From assembly GCA_026874595.1 (NCBI GenBank), contig CM049314.1, positions 23,947,729-24,011,728 of the forward strand: a DNA stretch of 64,000 bases, written 5' to 3'. The notes under the pieces were generated by a model that had not been told where the DNA came from, did not search any database, and saw only the letters and a program-made list of their open reading frames with translations. The position numbers were made by a program, and so were the translations under genes. Source of the DNA: Sipunculus nudus (taxonomy: Eukaryota > Annelida > Sipuncula > Golfingiida > Sipunculidae). Each line of letters begins with the position of its first letter. Positions within the stretch are counted from its first letter, which is position 1. Below, one piece after another: positions 28,701 through 43,700 of the stretch.

Positions 28701-31700
28701 AAAATCCCAACTGATTACACAATACCCGTGCCTCTTGCACTCGTACTTAATCGCCGTGAATGAAGCTCATTATAGCTAGATGCGGGTCATTTCCTGGTCG
28801 TCATCGACCATGTTAATTGCAAACATTTTAATATACTGCATTATCAAATGAAAGAACAGCGTAAATGGTCAAAATTTGAAAAAAAAAATATTCGGAAACC
28901 TTATTAGACTGTATTTTTGGACCGAAAGGGGGACTTGTGTACCTGACTTCACCTTAAACGGATATCTAGTTGTCGATCAGTTAAGACATTCAGGCCGGCA
29001 GTTTGACTAAGTGCGTGCAAAATTTTGCCTCTCAGGCTTAGACCCGCACATAAGTCGACTCCCCTTTCTTGAATTAATTTTTTGGGAACAAATTTCTCGA
29101 CGTATATGCGGTTTTTTACGGTATGTTAGTTTTTACATAAAACTTTGTTCATTGACATTTAGTTTTTGATGTAGAGATGAATGCCTAATAGTCTTAACTT
29201 GATTTAGTAAGATTCTGTCAATAGTTCACAATTAAATATATTATTTACAGTCTGTTTCACAATCTCAACAGCAGGCCTTAGATGATTTTTCATTTCTATT
29301 ACTTGACTCAAGATTGACTCTGCTTGATACCTCAAATCCTTACCATTGGGTCCAAGTCAGAATCTGCTAAGTATTTACTTAAAGATTTTATCATCAGTAG
29401 AAACAATATTCTTTTCATTCACAAATTATGCCAGAAATGGCGCTCAGCATATTGAAACATGGCAAAGGTAATAATGTGCTAAACATTTTCCTAACATCTC
29501 AGCTGAATGCAGAAGAAAAATAAGCCTAATCTAACACAAAAAGGTCAAACGTCACTGAAACGATTGAGTTTTACAGCTCTAAAGAATAATAATAAATGGA
29601 ATAGTCTTAGGATCACAGAATGGAATGCTGAACAAATGAGACTTGTGAGCAATTTTATTTACAGCACCATAAAGCTCTGTGATTGACACGGTAAGTATGG
29701 TGCCTTGGGGTTTGAACTCATGCCCTTTCTTAATTATTCCGGGCATCTCTCATTGCTACCTGTGTCTTTGATCCCAGCCACTTATGAGGAACAATTTGCT
29801 GAATCGGCAAAAATATAATGCGCCGGTGCAGCTCCTGCTGTGGGGCCAAAGCCCATCCCAACAAAAAAATAACCACTCAGCAAAGCATATTTGCAATTAC
29901 CAAGGCAGCCGCACCCAGTAAATATATGCTGGGTTTATAAATAGTGCAAGAACAAATAAAATAACAGACTCAGGGGTGTAGTAATTGCTGACTGTGCAAT
30001 AATAGGTAAACTGCCCGACAGATGTCTTTTTTTTTTTAAACTTCTTATCTTTTTCCCCAGCAGTTCATCATAATCTACATATGAAATACATGGCTCCTAT
30101 CAGGCTAATTAAGAAATACAGGATTTTTAAAGGGGCAGTTCAGAAAAAAAATATAAACATAATTGGAGATTTTCAGCCAGATATAAAGGAATTTTTAGTG
30201 CACAACTTTGGTTTACTTGGTTAAACACCACGACTATGAGGTTCCAAAGCGGCATCTAAGGTATGTTTAATTAGTTTAGAAGGTTTTATTTATACAACTT
30301 TAATACTTCTAGAAGAACAGGATTTTTTTTAAACATGATAGTGCAGTGATAAAACAGAGGAGATTATGCCTAAAAGATTTTTTGTTTCCAATTACATTGG
30401 TGAAAAATTTAGAGTAGGTAGGTAGGGAATTTATTTTATTATTAATATTATTTTACATTGCCTGATATAAAAATAGGCTTTTTTTAAGACAATTTTAAAA
30501 TTAGATTTTGTTGCTGTTGCTAACTTAGTTCACATCCTGGTTTCAAGGTGATAATTTAAAATGCATATATTTGTGATACAAATAACAATAAACAGAATCT
30601 AATAGATTTTCTTGGCGAACGGCCAAGGTTAAAGGTCGTAATTATTCACAATAACTTTATTTGATCAACCAGTTTTAAATATTATATATATACAGCAACT
30701 ATGTTTTTATTCTCTGTATAAGTCAGGGTGTTTGATTAATATGATACAGTTTGAAACAAAAATGAAAATCTGGGAGTCCCAAAGTGGATAATATTTGGCT
30801 CCCAGTGGCACATTAATATACAAAAGTTGTCTGAAAGCATATAAGCTTAGCAGTTTTGTTCCTCCATTGTGAGAGACCCTACCAAGGTTGTTCAAATGCA
30901 GAATAAGTCATGTTGAAAACTATGGCGAAAATCTGCCTGAGGAAACAAAAATTTTCCTCCTTTTTGACAACACCTGACCTCTCAGAAATAACTTGTTATT
31001 ACTTTAAATAATCTGGACTAACTGGTAGCCTTGCTTCCTTTATATTAAGACTATCATGTAGGAAAAAGATGCTGTAATGTCTTGACACATGAACAAATCT
31101 CCTTGCATGTGTCTTGAACATCTGATCAATGGCAATATCAGCTTCCATAGTTTCTGAGACTGATAGTAATCAAAAGAAATTATTGTTGGTCACCAAAGAC
31201 ACAAGGTTTACACATTTGTATGATCATCTGCATGTTTCTTCTATGTTAATTCTTGACTCAGTGCATAAGTTACAGATTATCTGCTGTGTGCAGTGATACT
31301 GTTGTAATCGTGTACAAATAAAGACATTGGAGTACAGTCTTTGGCATGCCTAGTGTCATGACAGAAAGTAGGTCATATCAGTCAAGATAGATTAGAATGA
31401 CTGCTGTGTCATGTTTTCACAATTTTATAAATGTTAAATATGTGAACATGCACAGAGAAAATAGCAACTCACTTTTTCCATTTTGATAAGAAGGCCTGCA
31501 GCGTGACGTGTTCCGTTTTGTCTCCCGTTTTGTCTCCCTCAAACACTCCGTAGAGAAGACTTTTCCAGTACATAGGTAACCCACATGCCTGAGAAATAGA
31601 ACACAGGTTTACATAGCTAGTATTCCATCTTTTTAGAATATCTTTTAAGAATACATTTTTTCACTGATTACCAATAACTCATGTTTTTTTAATTACCTTT

Positions 31701-34700
31701 AACTCAGGTTTCACTGAAAGTTTCACTGGAAGTTTCAAGAAAATTTCACTGGCTTGGGGGAGGGGGGCACTGTCTGTTTAATGATGACATTGGTGACCAA
31801 AAGTTATTGATACAATGATAAGAATGATAAACTATTATTTTGATTTTAGGTTCTATATTCATGGGGTTATGAAAAAGCTGGAAGCCCTAACCGGCCATAT
31901 CTCTGGGTTTCTATTTAGATTTCACCATTTGCCTCTGTGGCATGTACCAGAGAATTAACTATGGACATTCAATCCTTAGCCATGAAGGGCCTTTACCACC
32001 AGGTTATGACCTACCCTAAAGGATGCTCAAAGTTAAAAACATTTCTGTTTCACCTGTTAACGAATAGCTTTCTCTTGAATATTTTTTCAAGGCTTATATG
32101 TGGCTCTTGCATTAAGGAGGAAACCACATGCTTCTGAAATGTAAAATATAACAGACTATCTTATAGAATATTGCCGTTTGTGTAGGTATATGCTAATATA
32201 TTCAATAAATAATACTTTTGGAGTAAAATCTGCAAGAAGTATATCTGTGAGCCTGTGGAAAAAGGGAGCTGTTGCTTATATTTTTATTGTTTGTACAAAG
32301 CCAAACATTGTATCAGTATAGTTAGATGTCCCTGTAAGGATACACTGATGATATCTGATCACCTCATGGAAAGCAAGGTTGAACAATTGAGCCATATCCG
32401 TACTAGCAGATAATCTGGATCATGAATTGGGTTATTCTGTCCACACTAGGTCCCTAATCTGCATCAGTTTGGTTGACTGCAGTCTGCTTATTAGTTGGTT
32501 TACAGCAGTTTGGGTTATTTGGGTCTAGTTTACAGAATACCGGTTCTTAGTGTGTACAGGTAAATCCGTTAAGAACTAGTCTGTGTAAGGCAAGTTTTGC
32601 TTCCACTTGACCAAATCCTTCCCACAAAATATGCCTTGTCGCAGCACAGCTAATTAAATTAATTAACAACTAAGTGTGGACAGTTAACTCATGTCTTACT
32701 AAATACACTGATTTAGGCTTTTGTAAAGCTAACTACAGTGTACGTACTGCTTCCAGACCTGAGATATATGCAAAATAAGTGCAGATAAGGCAGTGATTCT
32801 CAGTGTTGCATAAGGCATTTAATAGGAAACATAATTTTGCCAGAAAGAAGTTGGATGGCACCATATTGGCTAATGGTATGTAAATAATATTAATTTAAGG
32901 TTTGAAAATATAGTTTATCAGAAGCAGTTTTTTTCTGTGAGTAAGGAGAAACACAGGCTTGGAACCTTAATTTTAAAGGGGCCAATTCACCTATCAGACC
33001 TTTATAAACTTAAGGTAATATCTTGGAGCTTTTATGAAAATAAGCCAGAAAACATGGATACAACAATTTTCAAGCTACTTGTTTTGTTTATATCAAAGTG
33101 TTTATAATATGTGGGGGGCCTCAAAATAATCAAAACAAATTCAACAAGGTCATCTAGTAGCAAGTCGGATAAGCCAGAGCTTTGCAATTGGCTTTTTGCA
33201 ACAAGCTAACTTTCTACCTCCGCATATATATGCAATCTACCACCTTAGGTTACATGTTTTTCCCATTTGTCAACCATGCTGTGTTTACAAACATGTTTTT
33301 GATAAACAAGTTCATACATCCTTCACAAAGTACTTATTAGAACTTTTCACAACAAAAATTACCCTTAGATCATTAATATATACACAGAGGAAGCCAGAAA
33401 TCACATAAATTATTTATCAAAGGTAGATAAATGGGCACCTTTAAGCATCTTATATTTGAATCATATTGTGTACACTTCACCAATTAAGTCTTGAGATGAT
33501 GTATTATTACAGCCGTCATCACGATGAACCAACGAGATTCTGGTCAGACTGACAGAGATGAATCATAAAGCGACAAAGGCAACCTGTAAATCTAAGTTTA
33601 AGAAAAATTACCCATAATGCTTAGTTTGAATTACCTTTGCAACAGCAGCCATGTCTTTCTTGGAAGCCTTCTCTCCTTCCAACTTCGCAAACACTTCTGT
33701 GAGAAGCTGCGTCTGTGAGTCTTTTATCTCATTGGTGGACGGACGGCCAAACGGAAAATAAAACTTAGGTATTCGTGCACTGGCATCTGGTGGAATAACG
33801 GGTATCTGAGACTTATTAGCAGTCTCCACTTTGATATGTTCACTAACATGTTGCCCTCTCTGTTGTTCCACAGCCTGCTGTAATGATATAAAATCCTGTT
33901 TGTTTTCTTGGGTGGGCCTCACTTTATCTTGGCTTTCTCGTTTTTTCTCTCGTTCTCGTTTCTGACGTAACTCTGCCTCTTTTTTTCTTAAAAACGAGTC
34001 CTTATCTGAATGGTTGTTATCTGTTAAAGTCGTCTGTTGTGTGGTTTTCACAGGAACTTCTCTGACGGGAAATTCTTTTTCTTTGTTCACCTATAAGAGA
34101 AAATTACAATAAATAAACGTTTTCTTTTTTTGATCAACTTCTGATTTTTCATCATTGTAAATGTGTTAACCAACAGAAACATACAGAAACTACAGAAATT
34201 TCTTAAATACATCAAATAAAATCCTTTGTTTGCACAATTTATTTACGATATTAAGACTAACTGGTATAAATAAATTCAGCACATTGTATTTTCAATTAGA
34301 TTAAAATCAACTCACAACTGTTAAACAATTTAACCCATTCTTAAACATCATACCTATAGTTCTTGCCAGAACTCCAATTGATATCTGTAAATGAGACTTT
34401 ATGTAAAGTGTCCATCAAATACACCAATCTGATTCTTCACACAGCAGCCCATGACTTTGTGGACCACATACAGGAGACTGAACTATATGATCCATGATCC
34501 GGCAGGGTTTATGACCACAGACTTTCTAGGTGTCTGGGCATCAGGGCCACAAATAACTGGACGAACGACACACACAGCCAGCCCGGCTGATGTTATATCT
34601 CTAAACCAGCCACTTAGTTGAGCATTGTGGTCCAAAACAGAGACTATCACTGAAAACTTAGGTTTGTGAATTGTGCAGGCCCATAGAATCAATGATTGAA

Positions 34701-37700
34701 TTGATTCTTTACATTCAATTCTTGATTCACTTCATACTTTTAATAAGTAGAAAATTTCAGACTTTGAAAATAAAATTAAAAGCAAATTACAGTGAAACCT
34801 CGTTGTGTGGAACTCGCTTAAGTCGAATAACCCACTTATGTCAAAGTTACAGACTCGATATTCTGGACAAGTCAAGTTAAATTATTACCAAATAGAACCC
34901 TTTTGTGTCAAACCTTGGATGTGTCAAAGTTTTCTGAGGGTTCCTTCAACTCTGACACAACAAGGTATCACAAAAAATTTAAACTTGAATGTTAGAAAAT
35001 TTCAGCAAGCAAAAGAAAAATGTAGCTCCCCCTCTGTTTGTCACCATCATTTACGGTCTGTTTCTACGTAAGTAGAGTGGTCCATCAGCCAATTTTTTAA
35101 GTAAATCTAGGACACATACACAATAAAGAGCTTCACATCGCCAACTACTACTTCAAATTTGAGAGCTCACAGAGGACTTTAGGATGATACATACAAAAAT
35201 AATAATAATCTAAATTAATCAATTTGTAGTTAATAAATCATTAAAATCTGAGGGCTTCACTACAATGCATCAATTCTTCAATGCATTGTTTCACCCCTAC
35301 TAATACCCTAATCTGGAAGACCCCCAGGTGGTAGTCTACCTTTAAGCCATAAACTTCATATCAAGAAGTGCACTTCATTTTTATTTTTATGAATTTCATT
35401 ATTGCTTTCCTCCACCTCTACTAGATTTCTCCTTATTCTTTGGTCTTCTGCTGTCACCTTTCACACCTTGAGCGGGGGGTTAAAAGACCAGCTGCCTCGT
35501 CTGGAGTGCTGGAGAGTGTCATCTTTTCTCTTATTAAGACTTTTGACAGACAAATATTTCCAAGGAACATCTCAATGACCTTATGGCAGCAGTTAAAGAC
35601 ATGCACTTTATATCAATTACAAGACACACAAACATTAATCAAAATGAGTTTGTCCACTGGAAAGGCTGACTACATCTTACAGGATATATATGTATTCTTG
35701 TACAATATTGTGAAAACTAATTAATGCTAATATAGTAATAATAGTATGAAATTTGAAATATAGCTAATAAATGAGCTTACTGAACCAGGTCTGGTATCAA
35801 TACACTATAATCAAAGGCTCATATCATATCTCCATTATGACAGTCCCACATAGACATCCCTTTGGATGTTGCGTTTATATGCAGCTGGGGTGGTCCTGTA
35901 CATGTCGTTATATAAACCTTGTAGCAGAATAGCCCAGTTTACATTTTGGTAATCTTTGATATACACTCCCTGTTTGTGTAACATGTTCATGTTTGCAGAG
36001 TAAACCAACAATGTGTTATAAAAAGAAGAAAATAAAAAATATGTGTAGACTGCAGGCAGGGACAGCCAAGGATGACAGGCAAGGTCTGTGAGAGATATTT
36101 CACCTGCCTTAAACAAGGAAACTATAGACCATAAAGTGGCTCCATTATTTTATGGTATATTACATTGAATTATATTTGACTTTATTTATATGAAGTATGT
36201 GTCATTCATTACCAAATGAGTTTGTTGCAAAATGTATAAATGTCTCCCCTCGGCTATACCCAACTTTGAGAAAAAAAATATGCAGCTCCTTACTTCAAAA
36301 CTTGTGGGGTTCACAAAAATCCTAGAATTCTGAAGATTAAACCTTTAAGATGAAGGTCAAGGTCACCAGTTTTTTTTTACCTATCAGTGAAATTGGTAGA
36401 AACAATTTGAGAGTCAAATTTAATGAAAATATACTCAGTGGTTCAAAAGAACAAATCTAGAGTGTTCACAAAAAAAAATTGGAATTTTTGGCTGATTTGA
36501 CATTGAAGATGAAGGCCAAGGTCATCAGTTTTCCATCCTTTTCAAGAACTTTGTTGAAATAACTTTTGTATCAAATTTGAAAAAAAAATAGGCAGTGCTT
36601 CAAAAGTTACCACATTCACAAATAATAATCCTAGAAACAATGAGAAATAGTTCCACAGATTTGACCTTGAAGATCCAGGTCAAGGTCAGCAGTTTTATCT
36701 CATCCTAGAACTTGGTTGAAACAACCTGTGCATCAAATTTGAAGAAAAAATATGCATTACTTAAAAAGTTATGAGGTTCACATTTTTTATATTTCAGCTT
36801 ATTTGACCATGATTCACACTTTTTCAAACTTGTATGAGACTGGTATAAACAATTCAAATTTTAAATTTCATAAAAAAATATTGAGTGGTTCCAAAGTGAT
36901 CATGTTCACAAGAAATGATACAGACATAACAGAGGCCTATGAGGCTATGAGAGGCCCCACACTATATGTCCTCCCCCCCCCCCCCATGGGAAGGAAGTTA
37001 TAATTGTAAAGCTCTACAGCTAGCTCCTGACCCTCCAAAATGATAGATCATTGAAAACAAGTACATGTTAATGCTCCATGTAATCTCTGAAACCTTTGGC
37101 CAAAGGTACGATTATAGCCATGTTTATCAACAATGATGCACAGAATCTGATTAGCTACTGAGAATCAAATCAACATCAGGGGCAGATCCAGGATTTAGGA
37201 AACAGCGGTGTCCTATTCCAGAGCTAGAACTTATTACAAAACCTCAAAAAGGTCCCAAGTCTGGAAAAAGGGGGAGGGGGGTACCAGGCCACGAAAACTG
37301 GTCTTAAACACTTAAAAAAATAGTGAAAAAAAATGAACCATCCCCCCCCCCCCAGATCCACTTACATCAGGATAAATGAAACATGATGTAGCGACATCTG
37401 ATGTTCTTGTAACTATAAAGTACAAGTCCAGATCACCATGGAGTCAGTGCAGCAGTAGGGAATGAAGCAAACAAATCACCATTATATGTCTGGGTGTTGC
37501 TTTTAGAGGATATAACTTCTACGTATAACAGTTATATGTATAGCAAATGTCCTGTAGAGCATATATATGTAACTTGCAAGGTAAAAATAAGACATTTAAA
37601 CATACACACACATACTGTGATACATACAAGTATGGTCTTGCTGATGAATTATCTTTTACTGTTGGTAAATGTGCAATGTGAACACAGAAACATTTACATA

Positions 37701-40700
37701 CAAACAGATACACACATGAATGGTCTGGTACATGTATGTATGTATGCTCCTCGCATTCACGCGAAATGACAAAGACATTGATGAGGACCCCAATGACAGA
37801 CCAAACACAACATGTCTCCCCCATGGGAGAGGAGACATAATCAGCTCTTCACATTTGTTGTGTAGGGAATCGGTTGTAATTTCATGAACGATCATCACTA
37901 AAAATCAGTCAACCTCTACCAACATATAATCAGAAATATAATGGGTTGTTTAGAAGTATGAACTTTCAGACCATATAAAGAGCGGTACTATCTCAACTGA
38001 TATATAGGAGTACATGGAGGCTAATGTCATAATTCTATGGCCTACATGTCTATATAGTAACAAGGAATTAGCTTTTTTTTTGTTAACAAAGACTTTGCTC
38101 TAGTTTGCTGGCATAATGTATATAAAACCGCACATTTCCTCATCACAAAGCCGTAGTTTTGTGCAAAATTTGCAATCAATTATGGCACTGCATGATTTCA
38201 TAAATAAAGAACAAGGTTATTGAACCAATCAAATGACTCACATACACTGGTTTTACATGATTCTTGAGGCATGTCTGGTTAGTTCCAGGCCTAATTTTTT
38301 TAGCACTGGTGGGAGAGCATTGAGAATTTGACCAGTCAAATAAAGCCATATAAACCTGTCCTGTTCCTGGTGCACACACGTTCTTGATCAGACAGCGTAT
38401 TAACAGTGTATAGTTTGTAACATTTCGTCCATTGGATGTGATTGGCAGTTTTCATTTTGTATTAACTTTTGCAGTTTTGTTCATTATTCAATAGATAACA
38501 CCAGAGAGAGCTCGCTGAACCAAGGTCTGTGAAAGTGAGCTGCCACAGACTTTGTATAATGCATTTACTGAATTAATCAGATAACTAGTTGACCTGGTTT
38601 TTTGTATGTCTCCCCTCCATACGGGCCTCCCTTTTCCAAATATGAGTGATAAAAAGGACCCTTTCAAAAGTTTGATGTTAACTTCAATCTTGGATTTCTA
38701 AAGATTTGACCTTGTATGATGATGATCAAGGTACCCAGGATCTGGCTGGTTTGACCTTGAAGATCCAATGGGAAGGTCACCAGGTTTCAAGCTCCTAAAG
38801 TAACTTGATTAAAACAATTAGTGTTTCAAATATGAGGAAAAAATATGTGATACTGAAAACGTTTTGGGGTCACAAAAAATTCTATGTCGGCCTATTTGAC
38901 CTTGATGATGAAGGTCAAGGTCACCATTGTTTGATCTTGTCTGAGATATTGGTTGAGACAATTCACAAGTTGATCTTCATGAAAATATATCAAGTGGTTC
39001 AAAATTTTAGCATTCAAAAATAATTTCAATCCTGGCCGATTTGACTTTGAAGATCCACGTCAAGGTCACCAGTTTCTGAGCTCCTCAAGGGACTAGATTA
39101 AAACAATTAGTGTTTCAAATTTTAGGAAAAAATATGTGATACTTCAAAAGTTATGGGATTCAAAATTATTCTAATTTGGCCTATTTGACATTGGTGATGA
39201 AGGTCAAGGTCACTATTTTTTAACTTGTTATTGTTTTTAACTTGATATTGGTAGAAACAATTCACAAGTTGAATTTCATGAAAATACATCAAGTGATTCA
39301 AAAGTTATAGCATTCAAAAATAATTTTTATCCTGGCTGATTTGACCTTGAAGATCCATGTCAAAGTCACCAATTGTCAAGCTCCTCAAATAAAGGTGATC
39401 AATACAATTAATGTTTCAAATCTGAGGGGAAAATATGCAAAACTTCAAAAGTTATGGGGTTCACCAAAAAATTCTATTTTGGCCTATTTGACCTTGATGA
39501 GGAAGGTCAAGGTCACCGGTTTTGAACTTGTCAAGATTATAATTAGTATTAATAAGAATGTGTTGTAATTAGAACCGTAAATAGAATATTTAGTATGTTC
39601 ATATATGAAGTGTAATTTGATTTGTGAATCAGAGTTACTTACTTATGATTTTGTATGTTAAGTTGAACAAGGTCAACTTGTATGACTATTTTCATAGGAT
39701 CATGCAGTTATGTTTACTGGTTCATGAAGATGTGAATACCTTTTAAGAGACAGTCTCTGAGTGTAAGACCATTTTTTTTTAGAATGAGACCAAGACTAAG
39801 AACAGTAAAAATTGGTCTCCAGATCGGTCTAGAAACATCACTGCTCTCAAGACCTATCTCACTGAGTTAAAATAGACACAGACATGCAGACATATGAATG
39901 ACCTTGCAGTAGTGTAATGCTACACAGCAGGGGTACACCAGTCATAGTACAAACCTCTAATCAGGGGCTGACTGGCACTTTTTGCTGCTACAGCCTGTGA
40001 TATAAACTTCTACTGCTGCTGCAGCCTGTGCAGACTGTTCCGGAGTTTGTTTGGCTGAACAACACAGCAGCACTGGGATTCATTCCTGGGATGGTCTCAG
40101 ATTTCCTGGAAACTACTTCTAGGAAGAGGAGGAAAGGCTGTAGACTGGAGACAGCTGCACATACAGTGAAAGTCTGCCAGCACAGACTACATGTACATGC
40201 TGTTTATCAAGCTCATGAAGATGTTTATGAGTCTGTTCATGTACCAGATGCAGTTTTGTCTGTCAGACTGTATGTGGATGCTGTCCACAAAGTACATGTA
40301 ATATACTGATATATAATATTTCCGATTATCAGTCGGGAGAGGTCAACCGATTTTCACTGAGGATTTATCATGAAATTACCGGTACTACCGTTTACCAACA
40401 CTACTTTGCCAGCCTAGATTCATTTACAAACTTGTTTATAAGTTAGCTGCAGTTTTGTCCTAAAATGATGAGAATCTCTTCTGAGCATGTAACAGCAGCT
40501 GCACGTCATGTTGAAAACTGGTAATAATCTTTAAGAGGAAAAAGTGGCTTAATTTCGACCACATCTTGCCCCTTGCTTACATGTTTTGTGTAACTTACAT
40601 TATGCCAACTTACATTCTTACTTTCTGACAACATTCAAAATAGGTCATACTAGACCCAATTTAATTTTTTACTAAATTATGTTTCTCAGGTATTCAGGCA

Positions 40701-43700
40701 CATGTGCAGTATAACCATTTCCCAGATATAAATAAAATGGGATATATATATATGACCAGAGTGTGAACATCTCGAAGTGATCAAATTTTGGTTGAGTTTG
40801 TTTAATTGCTATAAAACAAAGCAGCACTGGGACTCATATCTGGGAAGGTCTCATAATTCCTGGAAATTACTTACAGAAACAGAGGGAAAGCTTCAGACTG
40901 GAGACAGCTGCATGGACACATAGTGAAAGTCTGCCTGCACTATCTGTATGTGGATGCTGTCCACACAGCTCATGTGGTATGCTGTGTCAGTCAGCCTATT
41001 CATTTATAAATATGTTCATGTACTAATTGCAGTTTTATAACTCTGATGGTCAGAGGGTCTGCTGACTGCTCAAGAGTGGCAGTATCAGACATAATGAATA
41101 GTTCGGTGAAAATCTTGAGGATGAGAAAAAAAAATTCTCATGTTTTACCACATCTCAGTGCTTTCATACATATTTTGTATAGTGTAAACTTGAACAACTT
41201 TTAAATGTTTACCTTTCAAGCAATATTCAATGAAGGAAATGTTGGTGTAATTTAAACTTATAATTAATTTGTGCTTCCCAGCGATTCATGCACGTGTGCA
41301 GTATAAAATAAGCTGTATCTGAGTTTTCATACTTTCCAGGATTATATGTTATTCCTTTGCCATATATCGGTAGGTAAAATTGAATGGTGTTTAGACAATG
41401 CATACTTCCATTTAGGTGATAAGAACATGGTTTTTTAAGGACAGAGTAATCACCTGTTGGTGGATTGGCTGAGTCTAGTGATTAATGATAAAAATAACCA
41501 TAAAATCAGAGCACTTCCTTATTAATAAAGCCTTCTGGGTTTCAGTTTTCATATGCATAAGGCTAGGATTAATCCATTACATTTTAAATGAATCCACATT
41601 AAATGACCTACCCTGCAAGTATACACAGGAAAAATTCAATAAAAATTATCTTTAAAAACTAGAATACAAGTTGCATGTAAGCACACCAGTTTGTTGATGG
41701 TGATAATGTGGTACAACTGGATGCTACAGCTACGTACAACTTAGGTACATAAGTACCTAAGTTGTGAATTTTACTAACTTTATAGTATACCAGTATTTAC
41801 ATAAAGACTCTTGCATGATGTATCTGACACTTTATCACAGAGATTATAATTAAAATGTAGCCTGATGGTAAATAATGACACAAAATGGTGACTGGGGGAG
41901 GGGGGGGGGACATGAGGGTATAAGCACATGACTTTACACTATTCTTACTTCCTCCTCGTTATCCTGGTGACGTCTCCGTATATAGATTGATGATTTTTTT
42001 TTAAACATCCATTCTTTATTTATTAAGCTTAATCTCAGGGTTTTTAAAATTAGGTGTTTCCAGGTTTTTTTTTTATTTACTCTAAGACCATGCTCTGTGT
42101 CTAACACTGCTTATTAAAACTTAAAGGTTACTATAAAAACTTCTGGATGTAAGGTTTTTTATAAGCTTGGAGATCAGATTTGGGCACTAATATATGTAAT
42201 GATATATTACTAGCTTCAGATAATGTTAAATTAATGTGACAATATGATAAAGGTAACCATGTGATAGACTTAAATGTTATTAAAAACTGTTAAAAACTAG
42301 TTTTAAACTAAGAACCCTCATTTAGCCCTAAAGTCAAACTGCAGCATACAGGCTTTTTATAGCCCGCTTTATCTACTTATTCCACGTATAGCGCCATTCT
42401 GCCCCTATGACATACAAGTGTCTATCACGGCACTCAGTTATAATTAGAACCCTACTGGAAGGCTTGACGAGGATGCTAATATTTTTGTCATTTTTAACCA
42501 TGTATCATGATCTACAGATATACTGTCACCTAAATTGAACCAGACTAATTGTCAGATATGTTTGTGTACTTTCTAACAACACCTACCATGTGAAAGTAAA
42601 AACTGTTAAAAAACAGCATATTGGTAAATCCCCCTGCATGTTTGTTAAATTTTTGACTGCATGATTACAAGCATGTGTCATGTTGATTACTGCATCGAAG
42701 ATAGCCAACTTGTACACAACACAGGAAATAACTTGTTACCACAGAGATGGATTTAAACTTCAGTTTGAGAGTTCACATGTATTCTTTTGTGTTAATTCAT
42801 CATTTGTAGTCTAATGTTAAGATTATTACCAGTTGTTTACCATGTCACTGATGGACTTGGATTGATGGCCACTGCAGTGCATTTCTCTGTATGACTTGTG
42901 TCATACCAGGCTTACCATTCCAATATGCTGTAATTGTAAATGCCTATGTTCTTGCATGGTGTTGTCCATCAGTAATTGGTACAGCCCCCCCCCCACACAC
43001 ACACACATATTTCTTGTGACCTCTGACCTCATGTGTGTGTTTTGCCAAGATTGTAATTCAGGTGAGGAAACCCTATTGGTAAATATTCATATTGAGTAAC
43101 ATAGATATCCATAAGATATTTGGTTAACCATGACAACCCCACCAAAGTCTAGTGACCTCTGACCTCATTTAATATGCATAGATTTTGCCAGGAATCAAAC
43201 TTAGATGAGATATTTATTGGTTAGTTTTTCTGTTGGGTTTCATCAAAATGCATTATGTTCCTGGTAAATTATCATATCAACACCACAAAGAAGCCTTGTG
43301 ACCTCTGACCTAATTAAATCTGCGATAAAAATCTGCTCATACTGGAATTCAGGCCAGGTAATCTATTGGTAAGTAGTTATGGTGAGTTTCCTGAACATCC
43401 ATTGAAGCCCTGGTAAGTTCCTGTGCGACACTAAAACAGACAGATAAACTGATAAACGGACATGGGTATACCAATAATACCATAATATGTTCCTTCATAG
43501 ACGAGCATGTTAAAAGAATGAGAAAGAACCATGTCTTTTACCCACCTGAGTGTAATGAATATTGATAGACTTGCGCCCTCTCCTGACACGGTACGACTGC
43601 ACCCACGACACTGGGGTACAAAATCCATAATGCACAGCGTTACACTTTAGCCCGCCTCCTGCGATGCCCTGAAATGGGCAGGCGAGACAACTGTGGATGG

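Larger units (their letters stand above)
23505..31472. other. PPP2R3 intron 3 (8 kb)
   Basis: Contains C and A runs (23882-23925), a full 419 bp MITE (25802-26220), a GAGTCCAAGTC minisatellite (27105-27285) and a 1.8 kb TIR element (27346-29121). The rest is AT-rich with no convincing coding frame. Confidence 0.65.

Noticed and set aside
34088-34090. GTG at the start of exon 2 as a translation start
   Set aside because: It follows a CTTATAG acceptor and is an internal Val codon; nuclear genes of animals rarely start at GTG.
40028-40309. 93-codon plus-strand frame
   Set aside because: It lies in a degenerate tandem duplication and the frame is not kept in the second unit; no family resemblance.
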